Source of the DNA: Saccharomycopsis fibuligera x Saccharomycopsis cf. fibuligera
Lineage: Eukaryota; Ascomycota; Saccharomycetes; Ascoideales; Saccharomycopsidaceae
Reading direction: 5' to 3'
Length of the DNA: 64,000 bases
Assembly: GCA_001936135.1 (NCBI GenBank)
Contig: CP012818.1
Coordinates: 2,581,873 to 2,645,872 of the forward strand
The translations under genes were made by a program, and so were the position numbers. This document shows positions 39,590 to 48,334 of the stretch, piece after piece; within the stretch, counting starts at the first letter, position 1, and every line of letters begins with the position of its first letter. Below the pieces are notes generated by a model. It saw nothing but the letters and a program-made list of their open reading frames with translations. It ran no database searches and was not told the origin of the DNA.

Positions 39590-41872
39590 ATGAGTCTCCC
39601 GGCTACAAGCAAAGAGTTGAAGGCTTACCTCAAAGAATTTAAGCGAAACCAGCCAGACGAAAAACTCCCCATAGCAGTATCTTCCACTCTTGTGCTGCTT
39701 TTCAAACAGCAATTACATGTCAATCCACAAGAATCAGTCGCTGCACTATCTGCTTTAGTGCATTTCATTCCTGCTTCAGACGAGAATCAAGCTCTTTTCA
39801 ATGACAAGGATTTTTTGAAAAGCTTACTCAGATACTCCATCAGTCATCCTTTGGACAATGCGCCGTTCAATATTGTTATCTCTTTCTTGAGAGGCGATTT
39901 CTTCGCAGAGCAGACCACAATCCACAATAACAACAATGACTCCTACCGAATTTTCCTATCAATACTTTACAAAAACAAGCAATTTTTGGCAAATGTTATT
40001 CCTAGATTCTATCTGAAAGATCAAACTACGTGCATAATAACCATCCAGTTCTTGGCGAGCTTGTATATAGTAATGACTTACAAATGCAATGCTGAGTACA
40101 CTTTAGCCTCATTAATTCTTCTTCGGGAAGTTGACATGCCTCGGGTCATAAGACATTTGATTTACAGGTACAATGTGCTTCCGTTGGCCAATTTCATGTC
40201 CAAATTTGCCGAAATGAGCCATACTATTTATCTTTGCTTTCAGTTGATTGCCACTACCAAATACACTATAGATAATAGTCCAACTTATAATAAGTTACTC
40301 TCGGATATTTGTGCCAGTACCAAGACTTTGGCGTATTTCAAAATAAAGGGACTAACCGAGCAGCAAATTTTTGAAAAAATGAATTTCACCTCGAACCCAA
40401 AGCTGTATCTTAGCAAAAGGTATCATGTTTTGGTTCTCATCACCATCAATGTGTTTCTCAAGAATCCTGAATCAAAAGAATTTAAGATAAATTGCGAAAA
40501 GCAACATTGTTTAGCGGGAAATTTTGCAAATCGATATCCAATTTGGAAGTTTGTATTTGAGCTTGCAAATTTTTTGGAATATAAGTTTTTCACCATTTCC
40601 AATCCTAACTTTTCCGCAATCAGTAAATTCAAAATTTACACTGATGAATTATTGCTAACATTGTTGAACAAGTCATTGATTTACTGGCTGAATTCTGGAG
40701 CGACAAATGATAACCCAGATGATTTAGGGTTCATTATAAACCTACTTAAAATTGATCTTCAATACTTAAATCTAAATTTAACTACCATCAAAGAATTCGG
40801 AAAGGCCTCCGAGAGATTAGTAACTGAGCTAAGTTATGACAAGATCAGAAAGATCCAGTTACGATTTTTGAAAGATGACCAATATTTGGATTTCATGAAT
40901 TTCAACGACTTGCAAACTTATAATGAAGTGTTGATCCATAGTTTAAAAGTTTTCTTTATCAATGAAAAGTTAATGGAATTAAACAAAGGTATGGCATGTT
41001 TTACTCAAAACCCGACTGAGTTTAGCAGCCGTACAAGATCAAAAGCGGCCCCTAAGATTTTCATTGCATTGTCTCCTAATAGAAACTATATCATGTACAA
41101 GGAAATTCCCGCCAATGCAGATGTCAAATCAATTGCTAATGACATAATTGAAGACAGTGATGATTGCAAAAAAATATTCATCCAATCAATCAAAAAAATC
41201 ACCGCTGACAAGATTCTTACACAAAAACCATTGGGATATGATAGAAATTTCACTTTTTCAAGAGACAGGTACCGGTCAATGCAAGTTACAGCTTCTGGGA
41301 ACCAAAAATTTGCTGCGGCAAATAAGGTCTTTATTTCTTCTAAAAATGTCATTACTCAGATCAAATTGATTGGCAAATCAAATAATGAAGTATTACTATC
41401 TTTTTATACGGAAACCGAACGAAGTGCTACGTTATGGTTGGATACCATAAATTTGTTAACCAATAGATTACAGTTTTCTGGGGTTACGGAGGAAACAAAA
41501 ATTCACATGGAGCAATTATTTGACATCAAGAAGTCATTGCAGTTGGTACCATTGAGTTCTATCTACAATAACATAATTATTGATTTGTATACTACACATA
41601 ATTCCAGCACTGATGAGCCTAAATCTGATGGAGAAGCAGCCACTGCGAAGAACTTTTTGGAGATAAGCGGTATTGATTTCGAAGATACTGAAGATAACAG
41701 TAAACGATTCAAGAAATTTTTGTCCTTGTTGAATAATTCTGGTCCTACTTCTCAGAAACAATATGATGTTTCAAAGGATTCAAATAGTTCAATTGCTGGA
41801 AGTGCTAGTAGTGAAATGGAGTACAGTTATGATGAATTAATACTGGTGGCTAATGATTTTTACTATTCTTAA
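39590..41872 (+). CDS. LMO1: ELMO-like protein, probable Lmo1 orthologue
   Basis: 760 residues from the ATG at 39590. Residues ~1-450 are predicted armadillo-like helices. A PH-like region lies at ~500-640: K-I-F-I-A-L-S-P-N-R-N-Y-I-M-Y-K-E-I near the start, I-T-Q-I-K-L-I-G in the middle, and a terminal helix A-T-L-W-L-D-T-I-N-L-L-T-N-R. It is followed by a helix and an acidic Ser-rich tail. This is the ELMO layout, and S. cerevisiae Lmo1 (YLL007C, ~665 residues) pairs with the DOCK protein Dck1 to activate the GTPase Rho5 under oxidative or nutrient stress. The call is from architecture and partial resemblance; I cannot confirm it by alignment. Confidence 0.55.
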   Translation: MSLPATSKELKAYLKEFKRNQPDEKLPIAVSSTLVLLFKQQLHVNPQESVAALSALVHFIPASDENQALFNDKDFLKSLLRYSISHPLDNAPFNIVISFLRGDFFAEQTTIHNNNNDSYRIFLSILYKNKQFLANVIPRFYLKDQTTCIITIQFLASLYIVMTYKCNAEYTLASLILLREVDMPRVIRHLIYRYNVLPLANFMSKFAEMSHTIYLCFQLIATTKYTIDNSPTYNKLLSDICASTKTLAYFKIKGLTEQQIFEKMNFTSNPKLYLSKRYHVLVLITINVFLKNPESKEFKINCEKQHCLAGNFANRYPIWKFVFELANFLEYKFFTISNPNFSAISKFKIYTDELLLTLLNKSLIYWLNSGATNDNPDDLGFIINLLKIDLQYLNLNLTTIKEFGKASERLVTELSYDKIRKIQLRFLKDDQYLDFMNFNDLQTYNEVLIHSLKVFFINEKLMELNKGMACFTQNPTEFSSRTRSKAAPKIFIALSPNRNYIMYKEIPANADVKSIANDIIEDSDDCKKIFIQSIKKITADKILTQKPLGYDRNFTFSRDRYRSMQVTASGNQKFAAANKVFISSKNVITQIKLIGKSNNEVLLSFYTETERSATLWLDTINLLTNRLQFSGVTEETKIHMEQLFDIKKSLQLVPLSSIYNNIIIDLYTTHNSSTDEPKSDGEAATAKNFLEISGIDFEDTEDNSKRFKKFLSLLNNSGPTSQKQYDVSKDSNSSIAGSASSEMEYSYDELILVANDFYYS

Positions 41873-42867
41873 GGCGATGAAATAGATTGAAAGTTTTATA
41901 AATTAATTTACTATGACTAAAAGAATCTATTTTCCTTTTTACTGTTATACTTGTATGCAACCTTTTATATTCAAGTATTTTTTGTGTATGGTCCGATGAA
42001 GCCAACAAATGGAGACACTATGTGAATTAAAAAGCGTTTATGCAGCAAATGTAAGCCACTATCTAGATAGAGGTTTTGTAAAATATCCGGGAAGCTACTC
42101 AAATCTGTATGAGCTGGTACAGATTTTAGCATCTGAGTACATGTTTGATACTCTAAAACTGGCAGTTTTGAAGGTGACAAAATACAATAAATGACCCTAG
42201 TTTGACCTTGTAAGGGTGTATATCGAGACAAAGACTATCTGTTAAGTATTGGGGGAAATGAGGGTGTATGTACAGTAAATCTAGAGTACGATGGCACATA
42301 TTCAATGCCATATATTTGCGGATCGGAACGAACACATAATTCTCCGATTACTGGTTGGGATATTTTGCGGTTATCTTGAAATGTTGAATTGAATATCAAT
42401 CAAGGATTAAAGATCCTAAAAAGTTAAAGACTAAAGGTATTTGTTATCTTCAGCGGGGATCCTCTTTACCCGACGTTGTTATTTTAGCCGACACCTTATG
42501 CTTGAACTATTATTTTTGCTGTTGCTGTTTATGCAGCCTTTGGCATATTTGAAGTAAAACCCAACTCCATGTCCTTAAACCGCAAAATTGTCAAGCCCCG
42601 GATAGTTTAACTTTTTTGTGAACCAAAAGTTTCAGTTTCGATCTGGCCGTAGTTTTGTCTTCCTGATGCCATTTTTGATCACAATTAAAACTGGGCATAT
42701 GGGGTACATATGCAGCCTCATGCGAGTCGTTAATTATCTTTTCATATTATTCTTATTATCACAAGCCAAGCTTATATATAGATGTTATCGAGGCCCTCTG
42801 TTCTTCATTTCATGCAGCAAATTGAAAGGTGTACCAAAATTACCTTGCGCAGTTAAATTCAGCAAAT
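41873..42867. other. upstream region of the hexose transporter gene
   Basis: TATATATA at 42773-42780, 88-95 bp before the transporter ATG, is the likely TATA box. A short frame at 42009-42194 has an ATG but nothing else in its favour. A 1-kb upstream region is typical of regulated sugar-transporter genes. Confidence 0.45.
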
Positions 42868-44415
42868 ATGAGGTTACCGATATTCTACAACACCTATGTT
42901 ATCGCCACTATAGCCACTATTGGTGGTGCGCTTTTTGGCTTTGATATCTCTTCAATGTCTGCCATCATTGGCACTCCACAATACACCAATTACTTCAATG
43001 AACCTAATTCAACTTTACAAGGAGGAATTACTGCTAGTATGTCTGCTGGTTCACTTCTTGGGTCAATTTTATCAGGGGCAGTTTGTGACCATTTGGGTCG
43101 ACGTAAAACCATCCAGTTAAGTTGCATGTTTTGGATCATTGGTTGTATTCTTACTGCTGCGGCTCAGAATGTGCCAATGTTGATTGTTGGAAGAGTATGT
43201 AATGGTATCACTGTTGGCTTTACTTCTTCTCAAGTACCAGTTTATTTGAGTGAAGTTTCTAGAAGAACAGTTCGAGGCAAGATTGTAGGTTGTCAGCAAT
43301 GGGCTATCGACTGGGGTAAAGTAATCATGTACTATATTGGATATGGATGTTCTTATATTAATGGGACCGCAAGCTTTAGAATTCCATGGATATTGCAAAT
43401 TATTCCTGCTCTAATTTTATTGATTTTCATGTTCTGCTTGCCTGAGTCCCCAAGGTGGTTAGCGTCAAAGGGAAAATGGGAAGAAGCTATGGAAGTGCTT
43501 GCTAATGTTCATGCAAAAGGTGATCATAATGACGCAGAAGTTTTGGCAGAAATGTCAGAAATTAGAGATATGGTAGAAATTGAATGCACAAAGTCTAATT
43601 CTTTTATGCAGCTTTACACCAAAAAGAATTTCTTCCGTACTTTCACTGCCATGTTTTGTCAATGTTTCCAACAATTAACAGGTGGTAATGTGGTGATGTA
43701 CTATGTGGTGTATATTTTCCAAATGGCAGGGCTTACTGGGTCAGTAAATTTAATTTCTTCATCAATGAATTATGTGATTTCTTTAGTTTTCACACTTCCA
43801 ACACTTTTCATAATGGACAAAGTCGGACGCCGTCCATTAATGATATGGGGTGGTATAACTATGGCTATTTGCATGTACATTATTGGCGCTGTGTTGGCTG
43901 CGAAAGGCGAATATGTTGACCATGTTGGTGGTAATAAAAACATTCACATCACATTGAAAAATTCTCCACGGGCTTCAAAAACAGTTATGGCGTTTTCTTA
44001 CCTTTTTACCTTTTTCTACTCTCTTACTTGGGCACCAACTGCTTGGGTTTACTGCCCTGAAGTTTTCCCATTATATCTTCGTTCCAAAGGTATGGCAATA
44101 GCAGCAGCTACAAATTGGAGTATGAATTTTGCCTTGGCATTCTATGTTCCACCAGCATTTAATAATATTGGCTGGCGAACATTTATAATGTTTGGCGTTT
44201 TTAACACTTACGCTACTATTCATATATTTTTCACATTTCCAGAAACAGCAAAGAGAACTTTAGAAGAAATTGATGAATTGTTTACCAAAGATGGTCCACG
44301 CCCTTGGAAGACTAAGGTAGGAAGTGCCAAGTTTAAACAAGTAGTGGAAGATGCCAGAAATGTTCCAAAAGCTACAATGGAACACTTGGAAGAAAAATTT
44401 ATAGAAAAGGTATGA
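42868..44415 (+). CDS. hexose transporter, HGT type (major facilitator superfamily)
   Basis: The first ATG of the frame is at 42868 (515 residues). The sugar-porter signatures are all present: F-G-F-D-I-S-S-M-S in helix 1, D-H-L-G-R-R-K in loop 2-3, P-E-S-P-R-W-L at ~192 before the central loop, Q-Q-L-T-G-G-N at ~268 in helix 7, D-K-V-G-R-R-P in loop 8-9 and P-E-T-A-K-R-T-L-E-E-I at ~458 after helix 12. Twelve hydrophobic segments fit. The helix 1 and 7 sequences resemble the high-affinity glucose transporters Hgt1/Hgt2 of Candida and HGT1 of Kluyveromyces lactis rather than S. cerevisiae Hxt. Located in the plasma membrane. Exact substrate cannot be read from sequence. Helix 7 has Q-Q-L-T-G-G-N, with Gly where many members have Met or Val. 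Confidence 0.9.
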   Translation: MRLPIFYNTYVIATIATIGGALFGFDISSMSAIIGTPQYTNYFNEPNSTLQGGITASMSAGSLLGSILSGAVCDHLGRRKTIQLSCMFWIIGCILTAAAQNVPMLIVGRVCNGITVGFTSSQVPVYLSEVSRRTVRGKIVGCQQWAIDWGKVIMYYIGYGCSYINGTASFRIPWILQIIPALILLIFMFCLPESPRWLASKGKWEEAMEVLANVHAKGDHNDAEVLAEMSEIRDMVEIECTKSNSFMQLYTKKNFFRTFTAMFCQCFQQLTGGNVVMYYVVYIFQMAGLTGSVNLISSSMNYVISLVFTLPTLFIMDKVGRRPLMIWGGITMAICMYIIGAVLAAKGEYVDHVGGNKNIHITLKNSPRASKTVMAFSYLFTFFYSLTWAPTAWVYCPEVFPLYLRSKGMAIAAATNWSMNFALAFYVPPAFNNIGWRTFIMFGVFNTYATIHIFFTFPETAKRTLEEIDELFTKDGPRPWKTKVGSAKFKQVVEDARNVPKATMEHLEEKFIEKV

Positions 44416-45059
44416 ATATACATTTTATGGTTCATGGTATGAGCTCTCTTTTCTTTTGTTTTCGGTATATTTTTGATTGAGATAATTTTTTTTTTTTTTT
44501 TTTTATTTTTCTTTTTCTTCTTTTTTTTTTAACAAAACCCAATTCTTGTAATTCCTTTTACTTTATCCTAAATTCTTTTTTTAATATATTAAAAGCTCTT
44601 TCCGCAAAACGAAATTTCAAGATCACTATTTATAAATGAGCTTGAAAGGAATTCTTCACAAGCAAAAACACTTAAAATGCACCAAAGCCGTTCTTTATTA
44701 ATTTTCCTCTGTGAACGTATTTACTTAAGTCGTAACTTACCCTTTCACTCGGTCACAGTTGACCTTTTAAATTGTCAATTCAAAGTGCTGATGCGCTACG
44801 ATTACTCTCTGAGTACTTTTTCCTTTTTGCTGTTTTCTCAGCTGGCGCATTCCCAAAGCGGTGCATTTAATATAATATACGCTTGAAAAAATTACTTTTT
44901 TGGGTCAAAGCCATTCATCATTTTCAACTATAAAATCCTTTTCCGCACAAGCTTTATTTATAATCTATACATAAATGGTTGAAAATATAATCTTATAAAC
45001 TTATTTATACGTGGTGGGGCTAGTTTGTAGATCAAGCGATAGCGTATAAGCAAAGTACA
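44416..45059. other. 3' flank of transporter gene, T-rich
   Basis: A T18 run (44487-44504) and further T-rich sequence to about 44585 follow the stop codon. A short ATG frame at 44677-44886 has no features supporting it. A local inverted repeat (TTTCAACTATAAAA around 44922; ATGGTTGAAAATATAA around 44974) is seen. Confidence 0.35.
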
Positions 45060-45087
45060 GCTAACAAGAGAAGCAGCGATCACTTCT

Positions 45088-45155
45088 GGTTAGATTGTCA
45101 ATTCCAAGGAGTGCAGTAGTGAATTAATAAACAATACTTCCTAAAAGAAAAATTA
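45088..45155 (+). repeat. left arm of a degenerate inverted repeat
   Basis: GTCAATTCCAAGGAGTG (45097-45113) and AATAAACAATACT (about 45126-45138) recur in reverse complement at 45715-45780. Weaker similarity continues on both sides, so each arm may span about 130 bp (about 45060-45190). Confidence 0.7.
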
Positions 45156-45714
45156 CTCTGATGATCTTTTTAAGGGACAACCTCATGATCCAGATTTCTT
45201 AAATGGAAATTCACAATGTACTAATAGAAAGAGAAAAAGGTGGGTTAATTTTAGGCTTGTGTTATCTTAAAAGGGTGAATTTATATGGAAAAATCTAGTC
45301 AACTTAATATATTCACTTGTATTTTTGGTTAAAATAATGAGGAAGAGGCTGATCAAGTCCATTTACCTAGATTCAGTTTTTTCCGTTGAGCTTGTGTTTT
45401 TGGGAATTAAATCGATTCTATTGTTGATATCATCCTCAAACAAACATTGTTAATATATTTAACCTAAAAAATGTCAGAGAACCACTTACTTTTCTCGCCT
45501 CTTTGTGCATTAACATTCCGGAATTTGAAGTCAAAAATTTCTTCAATAAACTTTTTTTTATCAACAAAGACACTCCAAGCTCCTCAAAAAGAAAATTTTT
45601 TGCCTAATACTTTTTAAAATGTTCTATTTGGTTCCACAATTGTAACATAAGCATACGAATTAATCATCTTATTCTTTCTCCAATATGTCGCCACTTAGAG
45701 CATCATTGTTATAA

Positions 45715-45780
45715 TTACATTTTTAGAAAGTATTGTTTATTGATTTATTATACCACTCCTTGGAATTGACTATTTAACTA
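45715..45780 (-). repeat. right arm of a degenerate inverted repeat
   Basis: Reverse complement of the 45088-45155 arm with two exact blocks of 17 and 13 bp. The arms enclose roughly 560 bp of AT-rich DNA without a gene. This could be a MITE-like element, two solo LTR relics in opposite orientation, or a chromosomal inverted repeat. No target duplication was identified. Confidence 0.7.
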
Positions 45781-46017
45781 GAAAAGGCCACTATTTCTCT
45801 AGTTGTATTGATTCATTATCGCGTAACCCACCCATCAACAACACTACAATATCTGTTTTATAAAAAGATGGAGTTGAATCCTCTTTATATAGTATTTCTA
45901 ACAGAATAAAGTTAAACCGGAAGTAAGTTAATGATAAATATTGAGTTCTGAATGAAGCAAAAAAAAAAACACGTCGTACAGAATAAGTCTGTGGACCTTT
46001 TATCATGAAACATTTTC

Positions 46018-46710
46018 ACTTACTTAGTACTATTAATCATAAATCTCTAACATTTTTTGCATTTAGTATGATTAGTATTTATATATATGGTCCGTCCCAA
46101 TATTTTTATATATTTATTACTAGTTATATTCAAAATACAAGGCTTTTGACAAACATTGAGTTCTAAAAATAAAACCATCAGTAGATACTCAGAAGATACC
46201 ATAACGTAATGAATATATTTTGTAACCAATTATAGAATTTCATCTACTACTATTTATAGCTCAACACTAATATGTTTTATTCAGTCAGATTATTATTTAT
46301 ATACGGTTCAACCCAACATTGTTATATATTTATTATTATTTAGTTATTGAAAATAAAAGGCTTTTACGTCCAAAATATGAACTCTGAGATATAAGTATTC
46401 CGTAAGTTAAGTTAATTATAATCAATATTATTAAGTAACCGTTATGCAGTTATTAAAAATTTTTTAACCTAGCTAATAATCTAGATCGCTGCGCGACACT
46501 TTTACATCCAATAACTATGAACCCCGTGATATCAACATTTCATAATGAAAAATACTGTCGACAGACTGTTATGCAGTTGTTCAATTTTTTTCAATTTAAC
46601 CAATAAACTATGACGAACATTGAGTTCTGAACCAACAAACCCGAATACAGTTAAACAATATTTATTCCGTAGTATATTGAGGAATATTGAGTTCTAAAAA
46701 TATAACCATC
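46018..46710. repeat. old AT-rich repeats, left of the copia insertion
   Basis: Diverged copies of a roughly 215-bp unit. Shared landmarks are a TACTA(C)TATTxATAGC block, a G-T-C-[CT]-G-A-T-T-A block, CAACCCAA followed by TATATATTTATTA, GGCTTTTA, and ACATTGAGTTCT. Copies start near 46018 and 46232, and another lies at 52440 beyond the retrotransposon. They may be remnants of older LTRs clustered upstream of the tRNA gene. Confidence 0.55.
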
Positions 46711-47104
46711 TGTTGGATTTATACCAATTAACATCTTTCATACCGTCCATTTGGTATAATCTCCTTTTTGGTAAACTGCCTTTTGCGGCCGAGAACATTT
46801 GAGCGCACGCATGATTGCTAAGGAGAACAACATCAAAGATGTGATGGAAAATTTTTCATCACCTGAGCATTATGGGTGAGTAATGAAATTATTATATATA
46901 GTCTGAAAGACAGAATGTTTTTATTAAATGATATAGTTTATAATAAGTAAGGAAATATAAGTCCAATTTCATTACTAAAGAAAAATATTAGTATCTCAGT
47001 AAGTGGCTATCCTTCACTACTAGAGGAGAGACTAGTCTAACCAGTGCTATCCAGAGGGGACAACCTCAGGTATGGGTAGCAGATATAGTCACTATACTCC
47101 GACA
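46711..47104 (+). repeat. 5' LTR of the copia element
   Basis: 394 bp, TGTTGG...CCGACA. TATATATA at 46893-46900 is a likely promoter TATA. The sequence directly after the LTR starts TGG (47105), as expected of a primer binding site complementary to a tRNA CCA end; I could not assign the tRNA. Confidence 0.95.
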
Positions 47105-47411
47105 TGGCGTTACAGACAGGATACGGTGGTTATTAAATTATCCATCCTTCCAATGGCTGAATCTAGTTACATACTAGACACAGTAACTTCCTCACGTTTT
47201 ATTACCCGTGGTTACATACTTGAATAATGTTAATTGATAGTCAAAATTGCTACGGCAACACAGGATAAGATATCGGGCAGAAGTTTCATCAACTGGTAAT
47301 GAAACAGCCTCGGATGACTAGCAACCATTTAGATATACATTAGGACTTATCGGCCAAGAAACAATTTGACACAAATTGGAAGCACAATGAAATATTAACA
47401 GAATAATAGCT

Positions 47412-47588
47412 ATGAACCACGAAAGTAAAAACAAAAGCTCAAACGATGTTAAAGAGGAAAACATCCCAAAATTACAAGAGTTGATTGCTGGTATTAACAA
47501 TCTATCTCTATCCAAGACGCTACTGCAAAAACGGCCACGGAACTTTACGAGATTCAAGACCGTATATCCAAATCTATTCCAAAATTGA
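47412..47588 (+). pseudogene. gag N-terminal fragment, frame broken
   Basis: ATG at 47412 opens a polar, charged frame (M-N-H-E-S-K-N-K) that ends at a TGA at 47586-47588. The body of Gag continues in another frame from about 47498 (D-A-T-A-K-T-A-T-E-L-Y-E-I-Q). The switch lies around 47495-47515 in a CTATCTCTATCC stretch and would need one lost or two gained bases. Without repair, Gag cannot be translated from this ATG. Confidence 0.7.
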
Positions 47589-48334
47589 GCGCGTTGAAGA
47601 ATTCAAACGCAAACTTCATCAATTATTACAATGCATTGAAGCATAGATTATCTGAGAGAGGATACAAGAATTTTGTTACTTGCTTCGAAAAAGGCATCAT
47701 AGAGATGCAAGACGAAGAAACGGAATTCATTGTTGAAAATGTAATCAGAAACACTACTGATACATCTCTTGCCCACATTTCGCAGATCAACAATAACAGA
47801 CCCGACGAATACAAGAAATCATCAATGCAAATTTTGGCGAAGTTGCGTGAAAACTGTTTGGACCTTATTCTTACCGAGGAAGCAGCTAAGGCAAAGTTTG
47901 CCGCACTAAAGTTAGGCAACCAAAAGGGTGACCTTATTCGGTACATTAACCAAGTTTTCATCGTAATGGATTCACTCAAATGGAACAATATTAGATTGGA
48001 AGAAAATGTGATTGCAGGTACTTTGTTTTTAAACCTTGATGAAAACTATAGTGAGTTCTCTGATGACATCAATCGTCGAGCAGCTAACGATGAAACCTAT
48101 GATCCCTACAAACTATTTGATTCTATAGGAGATTATGAGGACAAATTAGGAAGATATCATAAGGGAATGATCAGAAAAGCTGTATTTATGAAAGATCGAT
48201 CAGTTGGAACCTACAATAAAGCATATAGGTCAAGAACGTACAATCACGGAAAAACTGAGAAAATATATCAGGAATCCGAAATCCACAACACAACATCCGA
48301 TGGGAATTATCAAGCGAGGCACTCGCACAATTAA
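47498..48334 (+). pseudogene. gag body of the copia element
   Basis: Open from just after a TAA at 47495-47497 to the TAA at 48332-48334, with no suitable ATG near its beginning. The product is charged and helical (N-Y-Y-N-A-L-K-H-R-L-S, I-R-Y-I-N-Q-V-F) and Arg/Lys/His-rich at the C-terminus. It has no CCHC zinc knuckle, as in Ty1 Gag. Its last ~17 nt overlap the pol frame, which lies in +1. Confidence 0.8.
48314..48320 (+). promoter_or_regulatory. candidate +1 ribosomal frameshift site GCG-AGG-C
   Basis: In the gag frame the codons are CAA GCG AGG CAC TCG CAC AAT TAA. Skipping the A after GCG continues in the pol frame as GGC ACT CGC, four codons before the gag stop. Ty3 shifts +1 at GCG-AGT-T, and Ty1 at CTT-AGG-C. 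This heptamer combines the Ty3 GCG with the Ty1 slow codon AGG followed by C. The position and frame relation are read from the sequence; frameshifting itself is inferred. Confidence 0.65.

Noticed and set aside
42009-42194. ATG frame of 61 codons upstream of the hexose transporter
   Set aside because: Lies in the 1-kb promoter region, lacks similarity and has no independent promoter features.
42829-42867. Upstream extension of the hexose transporter by 13 codons
   Set aside because: Begins at GTG; the first ATG at 42868 puts the protein start right before helix 1.
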